Shown here: one piece after another, positions 33,057 through 41,826 of the stretch
Layout of the letters: each line of letters starts with the position of its first letter
Numbering within the stretch: position 1 is the first letter of the stretch
NCBI GenBank assembly: GCA_028404615.1
Contig: JAOOBT010000002.1
Coordinates: 124,001-188,000, forward strand
DNA: 64,000 nt
DNA from: Candidatus Pelagibacter sp.
Lineage (GTDB): Bacteria > Pseudomonadota > Alphaproteobacteria > Pelagibacterales > Pelagibacteraceae
Direction: 5' to 3'
Translations under genes and position numbers: made by a program
The notes under the pieces: model-generated
Told to the model about the DNA's origin: nothing
Database searches by the model: none
Seen by the model: only the letters and a program-made list of their open reading frames with translations

Positions 33057-33517
33057 GACAACTCCCCTTTCTGTTTATTGTCCCATTTTAAATTAGATCT
33101 ATTTTGAAAAGCTTTTTTTCTAGCAAAAGCTTTAAATTTTTCAAAATTCTTTGGTTCCCAGATTTGAAAAGTTTTTCCTAAGCCAACAAATAGGATATTA
33201 TCCTTAATTTTTGCATGATTTAATAATTTTTGAGAGATTGATACTCTACCCTCTGTATCAAATTGCAAGTTTTCACTTTCTGATAAAATAGATGTAGCAA
33301 AAAAATCTCGTTTTTCTTCAAAAGGATTTAATGAGTCAATTGTATTAGATAGTTTTTCAATCCTATCTTGAGAACAAGCTTCCAAAGCAGGGTGATTGAA
33401 TGATGGATAGCTAATAAATCCATTATATCCCATAGAATTTAAATGAGATCTAAAGGTTGCTGGCACAGAAACACGTCCTTTCTTGTCTATTTTGTTTAAA
33501 TAATTTGATAAAAACAT
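33053..33517 (-). CDS. mraZ: MraZ transcriptional regulator
   Basis: An AbrB-type DNA-binding protein that in E. coli represses its own division/cell-wall operon. The 154-residue protein has two SpoVT/AbrB repeats with the DxxxR pattern ('NKIDKKGRVSVPATFRSHL' and 'FDTEGRVSISQKLLNHA'). The ATG at 33517 lacks a good Shine-Dalgarno sequence; a strong AAAGGAGGG lies about 40 nt upstream next to a different-frame ATG. Three TGGGN boxes lie 50-75 nt upstream. It overlaps ftsZ by 4 nt. Confidence 0.94.
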   Translation of the reverse strand: MFLSNYLNKIDKKGRVSVPATFRSHLNSMGYNGFISYPSFNHPALEACSQDRIEKLSNTIDSLNPFEEKRDFFATSILSESENLQFDTEGRVSISQKLLNHAKIKDNILFVGLGKTFQIWEPKNFEKFKAFARKKAFQNRSNLKWDNKQKGELS

Positions 33518-33568
33518 TTTTAATAAAAAACTCGCTAATAATTAAATTTTTCAACATACCCTCCTTTA

Positions 33569-33593
33569 TGGGATTTAATGGGATAGTATGGGT
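33569..33593 (+). promoter_or_regulatory. three MraZ-type TGGGN boxes
   Basis: TGGGA (33569-33573), TGGGA (33579-33583) and TGGGT (33589-33593) recur at exactly 10-bp intervals, each with a 5-nt spacer. This is the spacing reported for MraZ operators in E. coli. They lie upstream of mraZ, whose start is at 33517. The G-rich strand is opposite to mraZ transcription, which as I recall is the reverse of the E. coli orientation, so the arrangement needs testing. MraZ binding here would repress or tune mraZ-ftsZ and the whole cluster. Confidence 0.65.
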
Positions 33594-33664
33594 TTTTATA
33601 GATTAGTCAATAAGTTTATAGCTACCTAAGGCACAAAAGTAGAACATTAAATATATGTGAAATT

Positions 33665-34020
33665 GCCAGATAATCTATAAGCCGGGTTCTGTCATTGAAG
33701 ATGTCATTTCTCTAGGCTTAAATTCGCATTTAAGCTCAAGCGGTTAACCCAGAAGACTAACTAAAGACTGTTTTTAGTGCTTTTAACACATTGTCCTCTC
33801 TATTTAACCTTGCTCCCAGTGGGGTTTGCCATGCGTTTTTTGTTACCAAAAAACCGGTGAGCTCTTACCTCGCCGTTTCACCCTTGCCTTGATTAGGCGG
33901 TTTATTTTCTGTGGCACTATCCCTGAAGTCACCTTCGCCAGTTATTAACTGGCACTGTGTCTCTATGGAGCCCGGACTTTCCTCTATTAAAAATTAATAG
34001 CGACAATCCAATTATCTGGC
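33665..34020 (-). ncRNA. rnpB: RNase P RNA, bacterial type A
   Basis: Catalytic RNA that removes tRNA 5' leaders. On the minus strand the 5' region contains the conserved 'GAGGAAAGTCCGGGCTCC' (CR-I). Further on come 'GGTAAGAGCTCACCG', then 'GACAGAACCCGGCTTA' near the 3' end (CR-V). The termini pair as GCCAGATAAT with ATTATCTGGC, giving about 356 nt. A TTGATA hexamer at 34050-34055 sits at the -35 distance from the 5' end; the -10 is less clear. Position between an amidase gene and mraZ is common in Alphaproteobacteria. Confidence 0.95.
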
Positions 34021-34066
34021 GTGAAACTTTTATTAAATAAATTGATATTTATCAAGATATTAAAAT

Positions 34067-34774
34067 TTAATGCGTTAAAAAATAGCTAATTTTAAAGGTT
34101 TTTTCATCAATTTTTCCTGTAACATTATCAGGCAAGTAGTGCTGTTGAAATGATCTTATCACCCATTTATCTTTAGCATTTCTCTTTAAAACACTGAAAT
34201 ATCTATAGCCAAGCTTTTTTAAATTTTTGAAAAAGGCAGTATCTATTTTTTTAACACTGTTTCTAAAATGATAATTATCTTCGATGTACCATTTGCCTAG
34301 ACTGTGAGAACTAAACTCTTTCCATGGAAATCTTTCTCCAGGATCAATTTTTCTGTGAGGAGAAATATCTGAATGACCTAAAAAATTTTCTTTTTTAATA
34401 GAATATTTTCTTTTAAGAAATTTACATAGTCTTATCAAACTTTTAATCTGCTTCTTTTGATAATTCTGATATCCATATTTGTGACCTTTATTAACTAATT
34501 CAATGCCTATTGAATTTTTATTAAGATTAAGAAATTTTTTCCATCTAGATTTCCCAGCATGCCAAGCAATATTCTTATCTTTAACCATTTGAATAATTTC
34601 ACCTTTTCTATTTATTAAATAATGACAACTGACCTTAAATTTTGGATTTTTAAGTCTATTAATTGATTCAATTTCTGATTGCATTCCAGTATAATGAATG
34701 ATCACAAATTTAATATCTTTTCGATGTCTTGATTTTGAGGAAAAATTAGGAGAATAGTCAAATTTTATCTTCAT
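34067..34774 (-). CDS. N-acetylmuramoyl-L-alanine amidase, AmpD/AmiD type
   Basis: Cleaves the MurNAc-L-Ala bond in murein or murein fragments. The Amidase_2 zinc site is visible: H27 ('VIIHYTG'), H134 ('LGHSDISPHRKIDPG') and D144. The 235-residue length exceeds AmpD. The extra C-terminal part ('VIRSFQQHYLPDNVTGKIDEKT') resembles a small peptidoglycan-binding domain, as in AmiD. There is no signal peptide or lipobox, so a cytoplasmic recycling role is more likely than a periplasmic one. It lies just upstream of rnpB on the same strand. Confidence 0.88.
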   Translation of the reverse strand: MKIKFDYSPNFSSKSRHRKDIKFVIIHYTGMQSEIESINRLKNPKFKVSCHYLINRKGEIIQMVKDKNIAWHAGKSRWKKFLNLNKNSIGIELVNKGHKYGYQNYQKKQIKSLIRLCKFLKRKYSIKKENFLGHSDISPHRKIDPGERFPWKEFSSHSLGKWYIEDNYHFRNSVKKIDTAFFKNLKKLGYRYFSVLKRNAKDKWVIRSFQQHYLPDNVTGKIDEKTFKISYFLTH

Positions 34775-34868
34775 AAATAGATCAATAAGCTTTTTGTATC
34801 AAAATTTATCAAAATTTTAGCTAAATTTTGTATAGATTATAAGTTAAAATTATATATATAGCCACTAT

Positions 34869-35612
34869 ATGCATATCTTTAAAAATTTAAAAATAGCTCT
34901 AATTATTTTTTTATTAACCTTAGGGACGCATATTAAAGCAAAGGCGGCTGAGGAATGTTTTGAGGGAATAAGTAGATCAATCTTTAAATTTAATATGGCT
35001 TTCGACGACATGGTATTAGAGCCGATAGCAAATGGTTATAATAAGTTGCCAGAGCCGATTAAAAATGGAACAAGTAATTTTACCTCAAATATTGCAGTGT
35101 TATTGTCAATTCCTAATTCTTTACTTCAAGGAAATATAAGCCAAGCTGGTCACTCGACTGGGAGCTTTTTAGTTAATTCTACTGTTGGTATATTGGGAAT
35201 ATTTAATCCTGCTGAAAAGATTGGTTTAAAACCTCATAAGGAAGATGTAGGTCAAACATTAGGAACATATGGTATTGGGCCTGGCTGCTATTTAGTCCTA
35301 CCGATACTAGGGCCCTCAACTGCAAGAGACTCTCTTGGCTTAATAGCTGATACTTTCATTGATCCTTTCGCTCATGTTACAATTAGAGAAAATGAATTAT
35401 TTGGTATTTCCGGGAATAACTTGGATTATTTTTCGGTAAAAGGGACTACAGCAATAGATTTTAGAGCAGATAATAGTAAAAATATTGATAGTTTAGAAAA
35501 AAACTCAATTGACTTATACTCATCTTATAAAAGTATTTATCTTCAAGATAGAGAAAATAAAATTAGAAACTCTATTGAAGACCAAGATGAGTGGGGAGAC
35601 TTAGATAACTAA
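34869..35612 (+). CDS. mlaA: MlaA/VacJ family lipid-asymmetry protein
   Basis: MlaA removes misplaced phospholipids from the outer leaflet of the outer membrane. The 247-residue protein has a signal peptide (about residues 1-26, ending AKA). Family features follow: 'SRSIFKFNMAFDDMVLEPIA', 'FLVNSTVGILGIFNPAEKIG', 'EDVGQTLGTYGIGPGCYLVLP' and 'GPSTARDSLG'. No lipobox is visible (the first Cys is preceded by AEE), so it may not be lipidated, unlike E. coli MlaA. It is followed 8 nt later by an mlaC-like gene. Confidence 0.9.
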   Translation: MHIFKNLKIALIIFLLTLGTHIKAKAAEECFEGISRSIFKFNMAFDDMVLEPIANGYNKLPEPIKNGTSNFTSNIAVLLSIPNSLLQGNISQAGHSTGSFLVNSTVGILGIFNPAEKIGLKPHKEDVGQTLGTYGIGPGCYLVLPILGPSTARDSLGLIADTFIDPFAHVTIRENELFGISGNNLDYFSVKGTTAIDFRADNSKNIDSLEKNSIDLYSSYKSIYLQDRENKIRNSIEDQDEWGDLDN

Positions 35613-35620
35613 AAATTAAG

Positions 35621-36217
35621 ATGAAAAGAATATGTGTCTATCTAATTTCGCTAATTTTCTTTTTTCAAAGCCCTTTGTTTTCTTATAGTTCTAATCCTAA
35701 GGATTTTATTGATGAACTGGTAAATGAGGCGATAACTAAATTATCAGATAAGAATTTAGATAAACTTCAAAAAGAAGCTTTTATAGAGGAAGTTGCGTTA
35801 GAAAATGTTGATATTAATGCTCTTGGACTTTATACACTTGGGGAACTAAGAAAATCCGCTGGCGAGAATGATATTTCTGATTTTCAAAAATCTTTTGAGA
35901 AATACTTTCTTAAAAGTCTTACATCGAGACTTACTGATTATTCTACCAGCAAATTTGAAGTTTTAGGTGAAGATAAAAAAAGTTCTAACTATACTATTGT
36001 AAACTCAAAAGTATCGCCGAACGATGGTGGACCCGAGATAAAAATTGACTGGAGAATTTATACTAAAAACCCGGATAAGCCTCTTATTAGAGATTTAATC
36101 GTTGAGGGTTTAAGTTTGGCTCGAACTCAAAAAGAGGAGTTCTCATCAATTTTAAGCTCAAACAATAACGACATAAAAATATTAATTATCAAATTACAAG
36201 AATTCGTTAATAAATAA
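35621..36217 (+). CDS. mlaC: MlaC-like phospholipid-binding protein
   Basis: A periplasmic carrier thought to move phospholipid between MlaA and the MlaFEDB transporter. The 198-residue protein has a signal peptide (about residues 1-22) and a Tol-Tol-Ttg2/MlaC-like domain with 'FQKSFEKYFLKSLTSRLTDYST' and 'IDWRIYTKNPDKPLIRDLIVEGLS'. Pairing with mlaA supports the call. The transporter genes mlaFED are not in this window. Confidence 0.85.
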   Translation: MKRICVYLISLIFFFQSPLFSYSSNPKDFIDELVNEAITKLSDKNLDKLQKEAFIEEVALENVDINALGLYTLGELRKSAGENDISDFQKSFEKYFLKSLTSRLTDYSTSKFEVLGEDKKSSNYTIVNSKVSPNDGGPEIKIDWRIYTKNPDKPLIRDLIVEGLSLARTQKEEFSSILSSNNNDIKILIIKLQEFVNK

Positions 36218-36219
36218 AT

Positions 36220-36296
36220 TGGTGGGCCCGCCAGGACTCGAACCTGGGACCAATACATTATGAGTGTACTGCTCTAACCAACTGAGCTACAGGCCC
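36220..36296 (-). tRNA. tRNA with CAU anticodon (Met or Ile2)
   Basis: A 77-nt cloverleaf on the minus strand. Acceptor GGGCCTG pairs with CGGGCCC, and there is a D-arm (AGCTCAGTTGGTTAGAGC), anticodon loop CTCATAA, T-arm (CCAGGTTCGAGTCCTGG) and encoded CCA. The anticodon is CAU. The variable-loop side 'TTGGTC' resembles tRNA-Ile2, whose C34 becomes lysidine, at least as much as elongator Met. It is not initiator Met, because it starts with a standard G-C pair. I leave the identity open between elongator Met and Ile2. Confidence 0.93.
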
Positions 36297-36322
36297 AAAT
36301 ATAATTGTTATATCACAATTAA

Positions 36323-38194
36323 TTATTTTTCTAAGAAACTTTTTAATTGTTTTGATCTACTAGGATGCTTAAGCTTTCTTAAAGCTTTAGCTTCAATTTG
36401 CCTAATTCTCTCTCTTGTAACTGAAAATTGCAAACCCACTTCCTCTAAAGTATGATCTGTATTCATCCCTATTCCAAAACGCATCCTAAGTACTCGCTCC
36501 TCTCTTGGAGTAAGTGATGCCAAAATTTTAGTTGTGGACTCACTTAGGTTTGATTGTATAGCAGTATCTAATGGTTGAAGAGCATTTTTATCCTCAATAA
36601 AATCACCTAAGCTGCTATCTTCCTCATCTCCTACTGGAGTTTCTAAAGAAACGGGTTCTTTTGCAATCTTTAAAACTTTTCTTACTTTTTCTAATGGCAT
36701 AGCTAATTTTTTTGATAGCTCTTCAGGTGTCGGCTCCCTACCAAATTCACTCATTATTTGTCTTTGTGTTCTCACAATTTTATTTATTGTTTCTATCATA
36801 TGAACTGGAATTCTGATTGTTCTAGCTTGATCTGCAATTGATCTTGTTATTGCTTGCCTAATCCACCAAGTTGCATAAGTCGAAAATTTATATCCCCTTC
36901 TATATTCAAATTTATCTACTGCTTTCATTAAACCTATGTTCCCCTCTTGAATTAAATCTAAAAATTGGAGACCTCTATTTGTATATTTTTTTGCAATTGA
37001 AATAACTAATCTTAAATTTGCTTCAACCATTTCTTTTTTAGCAATTCTTGACTCTCTTTCACCTTTTTGAATTCTGCTTACTAGCTTCTTAAACTCCCCA
37101 ACTGAAAGACCAATTTTTTTACTGAATTCTACTAATCTATCTTTAATTTCAGTAAAATCTTTTTTGTATTTTTTAAAAAAAGCTTTCCAAGAAGGATTTT
37201 CTTTTAAAAAAGACTCAAACTTTGGATTTATTTCGTTACCGAGATAATATTTCAAAAATTCTTCTCGTGATATCTTATTGTCCATTGCTAATCTTAGAAG
37301 AACACCTTCTAAAGAAACTATTTTTTTATTTTCTTTGTAATGAGCTTGTACTAACTCTTCAACAACGTGCGGAGCTAATTGTAAGTTCTTAAAATTATCA
37401 ACTAATATCTCCTGAATCTTCTTAAAATTTTTATTTTTAGATACAGATAGTTCTTTTGAAGCTAACAAACACTCTAGTTTTTCAATTTGGTATTTTTGTA
37501 GTTTCGAATAATTCTTATTTAAAGAGTCTAAAATGTTTATAATTTTAGGCTTAATTTCTTCTTCCATTTTAGCAAGTGAAACATTAAATTCATCATCTTC
37601 GCTATTAGCGTTTTCCTCTTTTTTTTCTGTTTCGTCTTCTTTATCCTTTTCTTTAACTTTTTTTGCTGTAGCTTTTTTATTTATTTTTAAATCATCATCA
37701 TCATCTAATGATTCAAAATCTTCGTAAGTTGAGTCTATATCAATTATATCCCTTACCAACATTTGTTGATTTTCTATTTGATCTTTCCATTCAAATATTT
37801 TTTTTCCAACAATTGGGCTTTGTGTAAGAGCATTAATCATCACATCTTTTCCTGCTTCTATTCTTTTAGCTATAGCTATTTCTCCTTCTCTTGAGAGAAG
37901 TTCAACACCGCCCATTTCTCTTAAATACATTCTGATTGGATCGTCACTTTTATCAGAAGTTTTCTCTTCAGCTTGAACTGTTGACTCTTTTTTCTTATTT
38001 GATTGGTACTGAGATTTCTTTTCTACAAGAGTTATTTTTTCATCTACTAATATTAAGAATGCTCGCTCAATATTTTCATTAGTACCATTTCTTTTGCCTA
38101 GTGATTTTCCAAGCTCCTCATAAGTAATAAAACCTCTGTGTTTGCCCTTATCTAAAAGTCTTTCAAATGATTTAGTTATGAGTTTTTCAGCCAT
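36323..38194 (-). CDS. rpoD: primary sigma factor RpoD (sigma-70)
   Basis: Directs RNA polymerase to housekeeping promoters. The 623-residue protein shows region 1.1 at the N-terminus, region 1.2 ('[21 protein letters not shown]') and a low-complexity acidic/Lys insert (about residues 155-200). Region 2 includes '[20 protein letters not shown]' and '[19 protein letters not shown]', and region 3 follows. Region 4 holds the helix-turn-helix '[20 protein letters not shown]'. Downstream of dnaG in the usual macromolecular-synthesis pairing. Confidence 0.97.
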   Translation of the reverse strand: MAEKLITKSFERLLDKGKHRGFITYEELGKSLGKRNGTNENIERAFLILVDEKITLVEKKSQYQSNKKKESTVQAEEKTSDKSDDPIRMYLREMGGVELLSREGEIAIAKRIEAGKDVMINALTQSPIVGKKIFEWKDQIENQQMLVRDIIDIDSTYEDFESLDDDDDLKINKKATAKKVKEKDKEDETEKKEENANSEDDEFNVSLAKMEEEIKPKIINILDSLNKNYSKLQKYQIEKLECLLASKELSVSKNKNFKKIQEILVDNFKNLQLAPHVVEELVQAHYKENKKIVSLEGVLLRLAMDNKISREEFLKYYLGNEINPKFESFLKENPSWKAFFKKYKKDFTEIKDRLVEFSKKIGLSVGEFKKLVSRIQKGERESRIAKKEMVEANLRLVISIAKKYTNRGLQFLDLIQEGNIGLMKAVDKFEYRRGYKFSTYATWWIRQAITRSIADQARTIRIPVHMIETINKIVRTQRQIMSEFGREPTPEELSKKLAMPLEKVRKVLKIAKEPVSLETPVGDEEDSSLGDFIEDKNALQPLDTAIQSNLSESTTKILASLTPREERVLRMRFGIGMNTDHTLEEVGLQFSVTRERIRQIEAKALRKLKHPSRSKQLKSFLEK

Positions 38195-38247
38195 AGTTGG
38201 ATAGAGGAATATATATAATGACTAAGTTTAAAAAATCTATACTTTTT

Positions 38248-40035
38248 TTATTCCCTATTTAGCTGATTTTTAAGCTTAATTAGCTCTGAATATGAGCTTT
38301 CATCCAGATTGTTAATTAATTTTTGTTCAAGAGATTCTATTTTTCTTAAATTACTTTGTTCCTTGTGATCTTCAATTAATTCCTCTAGTAAACTTGTAAC
38401 GTCTTGATCATTTTTGTTTTTTATAATTATTTGAATATTTGAGTTTTCATTTATTTCTTTAATAATGTTTTCGTAGGAAGTATTTATTTTTGAATTAATA
38501 ACATTTTGATTATCTCCATCAGTTAATGATGTTATAACTAAATTTTTTAAACTTTCATTTTTCTCTGCAAGAAATTCAATTTCAGATAATTTTTCAATTT
38601 TTTTTGAAGCGATATCAAAATAATTTAAAATGATAAATAAAATAGAAAATTCGATTATTTGAATCTTAGAGAGATCTTTTCTTTTTTGATATAAAAGTTT
38701 TGTCTCTTTTAATATATGATGATCTTTTGTCTTTTTAAAGTTTGTATATCTGTAATTTTTTCTAGATGATTGAATTGGTGTTAATTTATTTAATTTTTCT
38801 AAGAATTCCTCAAGAACATATTTTTTTAAAGTTTCATCTTGTATAGAATAAGATAATTTTTTAATTTCTTTTTCAAATTTAGAAATTTCATAAGGATTGT
38901 TCATATCAATTTTACCAAGATAATAATTCCAAATAAAAGACTGGATAATTTGTTTTTCATTAATTAAACTAAGTAAACCTTCTTTCCCATTTTTCTTAAT
39001 ATAATCATCTGGATCTGTACCATCTGGCATTATAGAAAAATAAATTTTATTCTTTTCGGTTATTAATGGAAATAGTTTTTCGGCAATTCTTAAAGCAGCT
39101 TTCTGTCCACTTTCATCACCGTCTAAACATATAATAGGATTAGAAAAAAACTTCCAAATTAAACTTATTTGTTTTTCTGTAAGAGCGGTACCTGAATTGG
39201 CTATCACATTTTTAATACCAGATGCATAGACATTTAAAACATCCATATAACCCTCTACAATTAAAATTTCATCTGTTTCTGATCTTAAGTTTTTTGCTTT
39301 ATCTAAATTAAATATCATATTTCCTTTTTTATAAAATTCAGTTTCTGGGGAATTTATATATTTTGCTAACTTGCTCTCACGGATAATTCTCCCGCCAAAT
39401 GCAATTGTATCTCCAGTAATATTTTTTATTGGAAAAATTATTCTTGAATTAAATCGATCAATGTATTTTCCTGTTTTGTCATTCTTATAATAAAGTCCCG
39501 TCAAATTTATTTCTTCCTCAGAATATTTTTTTAATAATTCATTATAAAAATTATTTTGCCATGGCACATAACCTAGTTGAAAGTCATTGATAATATCTTT
39601 TTTTAAACCTCGTTTTAAAAGGTAGTCTAATGCATCTTGATTGGTTGAATTAAACAATTGATGATTAAAATAATTCATATAATCGTAAAAAATATTTTTA
39701 TAAGATTGAAACCTTAAATCTTTTTTTTTATCAAAATTGGAAAATTTATAAGGTTGCATTCCTGCTTCCGCAGCTAAAGTTCTAACTGCTTCGCCAAAGC
39801 CTAAAGATTTAGTTTTCATCAAGAAATCGAAAATGTTTCCGTGTTCACCAGTGCTAAAACAATGATAAAACTCTTTTTCATCATTAACAGTAAATGAAGG
39901 AGTTTTTTCGTTTTTGAAAGGTGATAATCCAATAAATTCTTTTCCTCTTTTTTTAAGTTGAACAGTTTTTCCTACAACTTGAGAAACTTTCAATCTTAAC
40001 TTAATTTCATCTAAATAATCTTTTGGATATTTCAT
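38248..40035 (-). CDS. dnaG: DNA primase DnaG
   Basis: Makes RNA primers for replication. The 595-residue protein has the N-terminal domain, the RNA-polymerase core ('EILIVEGYMDVLNVYASG', 'ICLDGDESGQKAALR') and a Lys-rich C-terminal helicase-binding region. The CHC2-type zinc site is changed: positions expected to be Cys, His, Cys, Cys read S38, K41, C59 and T62 ('GLSPFKNEKTPSF', 'YHCFSTGEHGN'). Similar 'GLSPF...CFSS' sequences are, as I recall, common in alphaproteobacterial DnaG, so this looks like a lineage trait. It sits between a YqeY gene and rpoD. Confidence 0.95.
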   Translation of the reverse strand: MKYPKDYLDEIKLRLKVSQVVGKTVQLKKRGKEFIGLSPFKNEKTPSFTVNDEKEFYHCFSTGEHGNIFDFLMKTKSLGFGEAVRTLAAEAGMQPYKFSNFDKKKDLRFQSYKNIFYDYMNYFNHQLFNSTNQDALDYLLKRGLKKDIINDFQLGYVPWQNNFYNELLKKYSEEEINLTGLYYKNDKTGKYIDRFNSRIIFPIKNITGDTIAFGGRIIRESKLAKYINSPETEFYKKGNMIFNLDKAKNLRSETDEILIVEGYMDVLNVYASGIKNVIANSGTALTEKQISLIWKFFSNPIICLDGDESGQKAALRIAEKLFPLITEKNKIYFSIMPDGTDPDDYIKKNGKEGLLSLINEKQIIQSFIWNYYLGKIDMNNPYEISKFEKEIKKLSYSIQDETLKKYVLEEFLEKLNKLTPIQSSRKNYRYTNFKKTKDHHILKETKLLYQKRKDLSKIQIIEFSILFIILNYFDIASKKIEKLSEIEFLAEKNESLKNLVITSLTDGDNQNVINSKINTSYENIIKEINENSNIQIIIKNKNDQDVTSLLEELIEDHKEQSNLRKIESLEQKLINNLDESSYSELIKLKNQLNRE

Positions 40036-40039
40036 CTTT

Positions 40040-40495
40040 TTAACTTAAAAGTTCTTTTAAAATTACGCTTACTTTTGAAAAGTCTAAACTTTCTGCATGC
40101 TTTGACTTTAAAGCTCCCATAATTTTACCCATATCTTTCATCGATGAAGCTCCCGTAGTTTTTATTACCTCTTTGCAAATGTTTTTGGTTTCTTCATCAC
40201 TTAATTGTTTAGGCAAAAATTTGCTAATTACGTCAATCTCTCGTTTTTCACTTTCAAGTAGCTCGTTTCTCCCAGCCTTTTTATAAACTTCGCAAGACTC
40301 GTTTCGTTGCTTTATCATTTTTTTGAGTAGCGAGATAATGTCACTGTCTTTAATCTCTTTTTGACCCTTCGAACGTCCCGCGATTTCAGCATCTTTTATC
40401 GCTGAAACAACTAATCTCAAAGTCGGATAAGTGTTTTTATCTTTAGCTTTCAAAGCTTCATTAAGCATGTCATCTATTTTTTTTCTTAAAGACAT
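40040..40495 (-). CDS. GatB/YqeY domain protein
   Basis: A 151-residue protein matching the YqeY family: 'LRKKIDDMLNEALKAKDK', 'TLRLVVSAIKDAEI', 'ISKFLPKQLSDEE' and 'MKDMGKIMGALKSKHAESLDFSKVS'. The family resembles the C-terminal tRNA-binding domain of the GatB amidotransferase subunit; its precise role is unknown. It lies 4 nt before dnaG, as in many bacteria, and is divergent from carA. Confidence 0.9.
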   Translation of the reverse strand: MSLRKKIDDMLNEALKAKDKNTYPTLRLVVSAIKDAEIAGRSKGQKEIKDSDIISLLKKMIKQRNESCEVYKKAGRNELLESEKREIDVISKFLPKQLSDEETKNICKEVIKTTGASSMKDMGKIMGALKSKHAESLDFSKVSVILKELLS

Positions 40496-40524
40496 AATGG
40501 GGATTTATTTTAATCACAATTCTT

Positions 40525-41826
40525 ATGCAAAATAAAAAGAACTTTCTTGACGATTTAAAATCTATTTCATATGTTGCGCAAAATCATGTTTATAAGTTTT
40601 TTACTTTAACTCATGAGTTGTATTTGAAGAAGATTAATCAAAATATAAACTCAAAAAAAAATCTTAAAAAGATCGATCCCACTGCTATTTTAGTTCTACA
40701 AAACGGAAAGTTTTTCAAAGGAATAGGTTTAGGATACAGAGGAACCGCAACAGGAGAAGTATGTTTCAATACTTCAATTACTGGCTATCAAGAAATAATC
40801 TCAGACCCATCTTATGCTGATCAGATCATTAATTTTACATTTCCTCACGTAGGCAATGTAGGAACAAATAAAGAGGATCATGAGTCTGATAAAATTTGGA
40901 CTAAAGGAGTAATAATAAATACTGAAATAACTAACCCATCAAATTACAGATCCTTAAAACATTTAGATAAATGGTTGAAAAAAAATAAGATAGTCGGAAT
41001 AACTGGAATTGATACTAGAAATTTAACAAATTTCATTAGAGATAAAGGTGCACCTAAGGGGACTATATCCTTTTATGACAAAAAAAAATTAAACATAAAA
41101 AAACTCCTTAAAATAACCAACAAATGGAGTGGTCTTAAAAACTTAGATTTGGCAAAACAGGTTACAACTAAGAAGAATTATTTGTGGCAAGATTATAAAA
41201 CATGGAAAAAAGAAAATGGATATTTAAAAAATAAAAAAAAGTTATTACATGTAGTCGCAATTGATTATGGAATTAAGAAAAATATCTTGAGATATTTTTC
41301 AGATTTTAATTGTAAAGTTACAATAGTACCATGTAAGACAAGCGCAGGTAACATTCTTAAACTTAAACCTAATGGGATATTTTTATCTAATGGACCTGGG
41401 GATCCTGCAGCAACTGGAAAATACGCAATACCGATCATTCAAAACTTAATCAAAAAAAAGTTACCATTATTTGGAATCTGTTTAGGTCATCAAATGCTCG
41501 CTTTGGCGCTTGGTGCTAAAACAGAAAAAATGAGATTAGGTCATAGAGGAGCTAATCATCCTGTCAAAAATTTAATTGAGGGCAACGTTGAAATTACAAG
41601 TCAGAATCATGGTTTTGAAGTAGTAAAAAAAGGTTTGCCAAAAAATATAAGAGTTACCCATCAGTCTTTATTTGACAACAGTATTGAGGGTATTGAATTA
41701 AAAAATAAACCTGTCTTCTCAGTCCAATATCATCCAGAGTCCAACCCTGGACCACAAGATAGTGTTTATTTATTTGATAAATTTGTAAAGAGTATGAAAA
41801 AAAATGCCAAAAAGAAAAGATATTAA
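40525..41826 (+). CDS. carA: carbamoyl-phosphate synthase small subunit
   Basis: Glutamine amidotransferase that feeds ammonia to CarB for arginine and pyrimidine synthesis. The core has '[20 protein letters not shown]', the class I GATase nucleophile '[14 protein letters not shown]', and the His/Glu pair in '[11 protein letters not shown]'. The 433-residue protein carries an N-terminal extension of about 48 residues before the usual start ('[15 protein letters not shown]'). No ATG lies between the two points, so the ATG at 40525 is used. It overlaps carB by 23 nt. Confidence 0.95.
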   Translation: MQNKKNFLDDLKSISYVAQNHVYKFFTLTHELYLKKINQNINSKKNLKKIDPTAILVLQNGKFFKGIGLGYRGTATGEVCFNTSITGYQEIISDPSYADQIINFTFPHVGNVGTNKEDHESDKIWTKGVIINTEITNPSNYRSLKHLDKWLKKNKIVGITGIDTRNLTNFIRDKGAPKGTISFYDKKKLNIKKLLKITNKWSGLKNLDLAKQVTTKKNYLWQDYKTWKKENGYLKNKKKLLHVVAIDYGIKKNILRYFSDFNCKVTIVPCKTSAGNILKLKPNGIFLSNGPGDPAATGKYAIPIIQNLIKKKLPLFGICLGHQMLALALGAKTEKMRLGHRGANHPVKNLIEGNVEITSQNHGFEVVKKGLPKNIRVTHQSLFDNSIEGIELKNKPVFSVQYHPESNPGPQDSVYLFDKFVKSMKKNAKKKRY

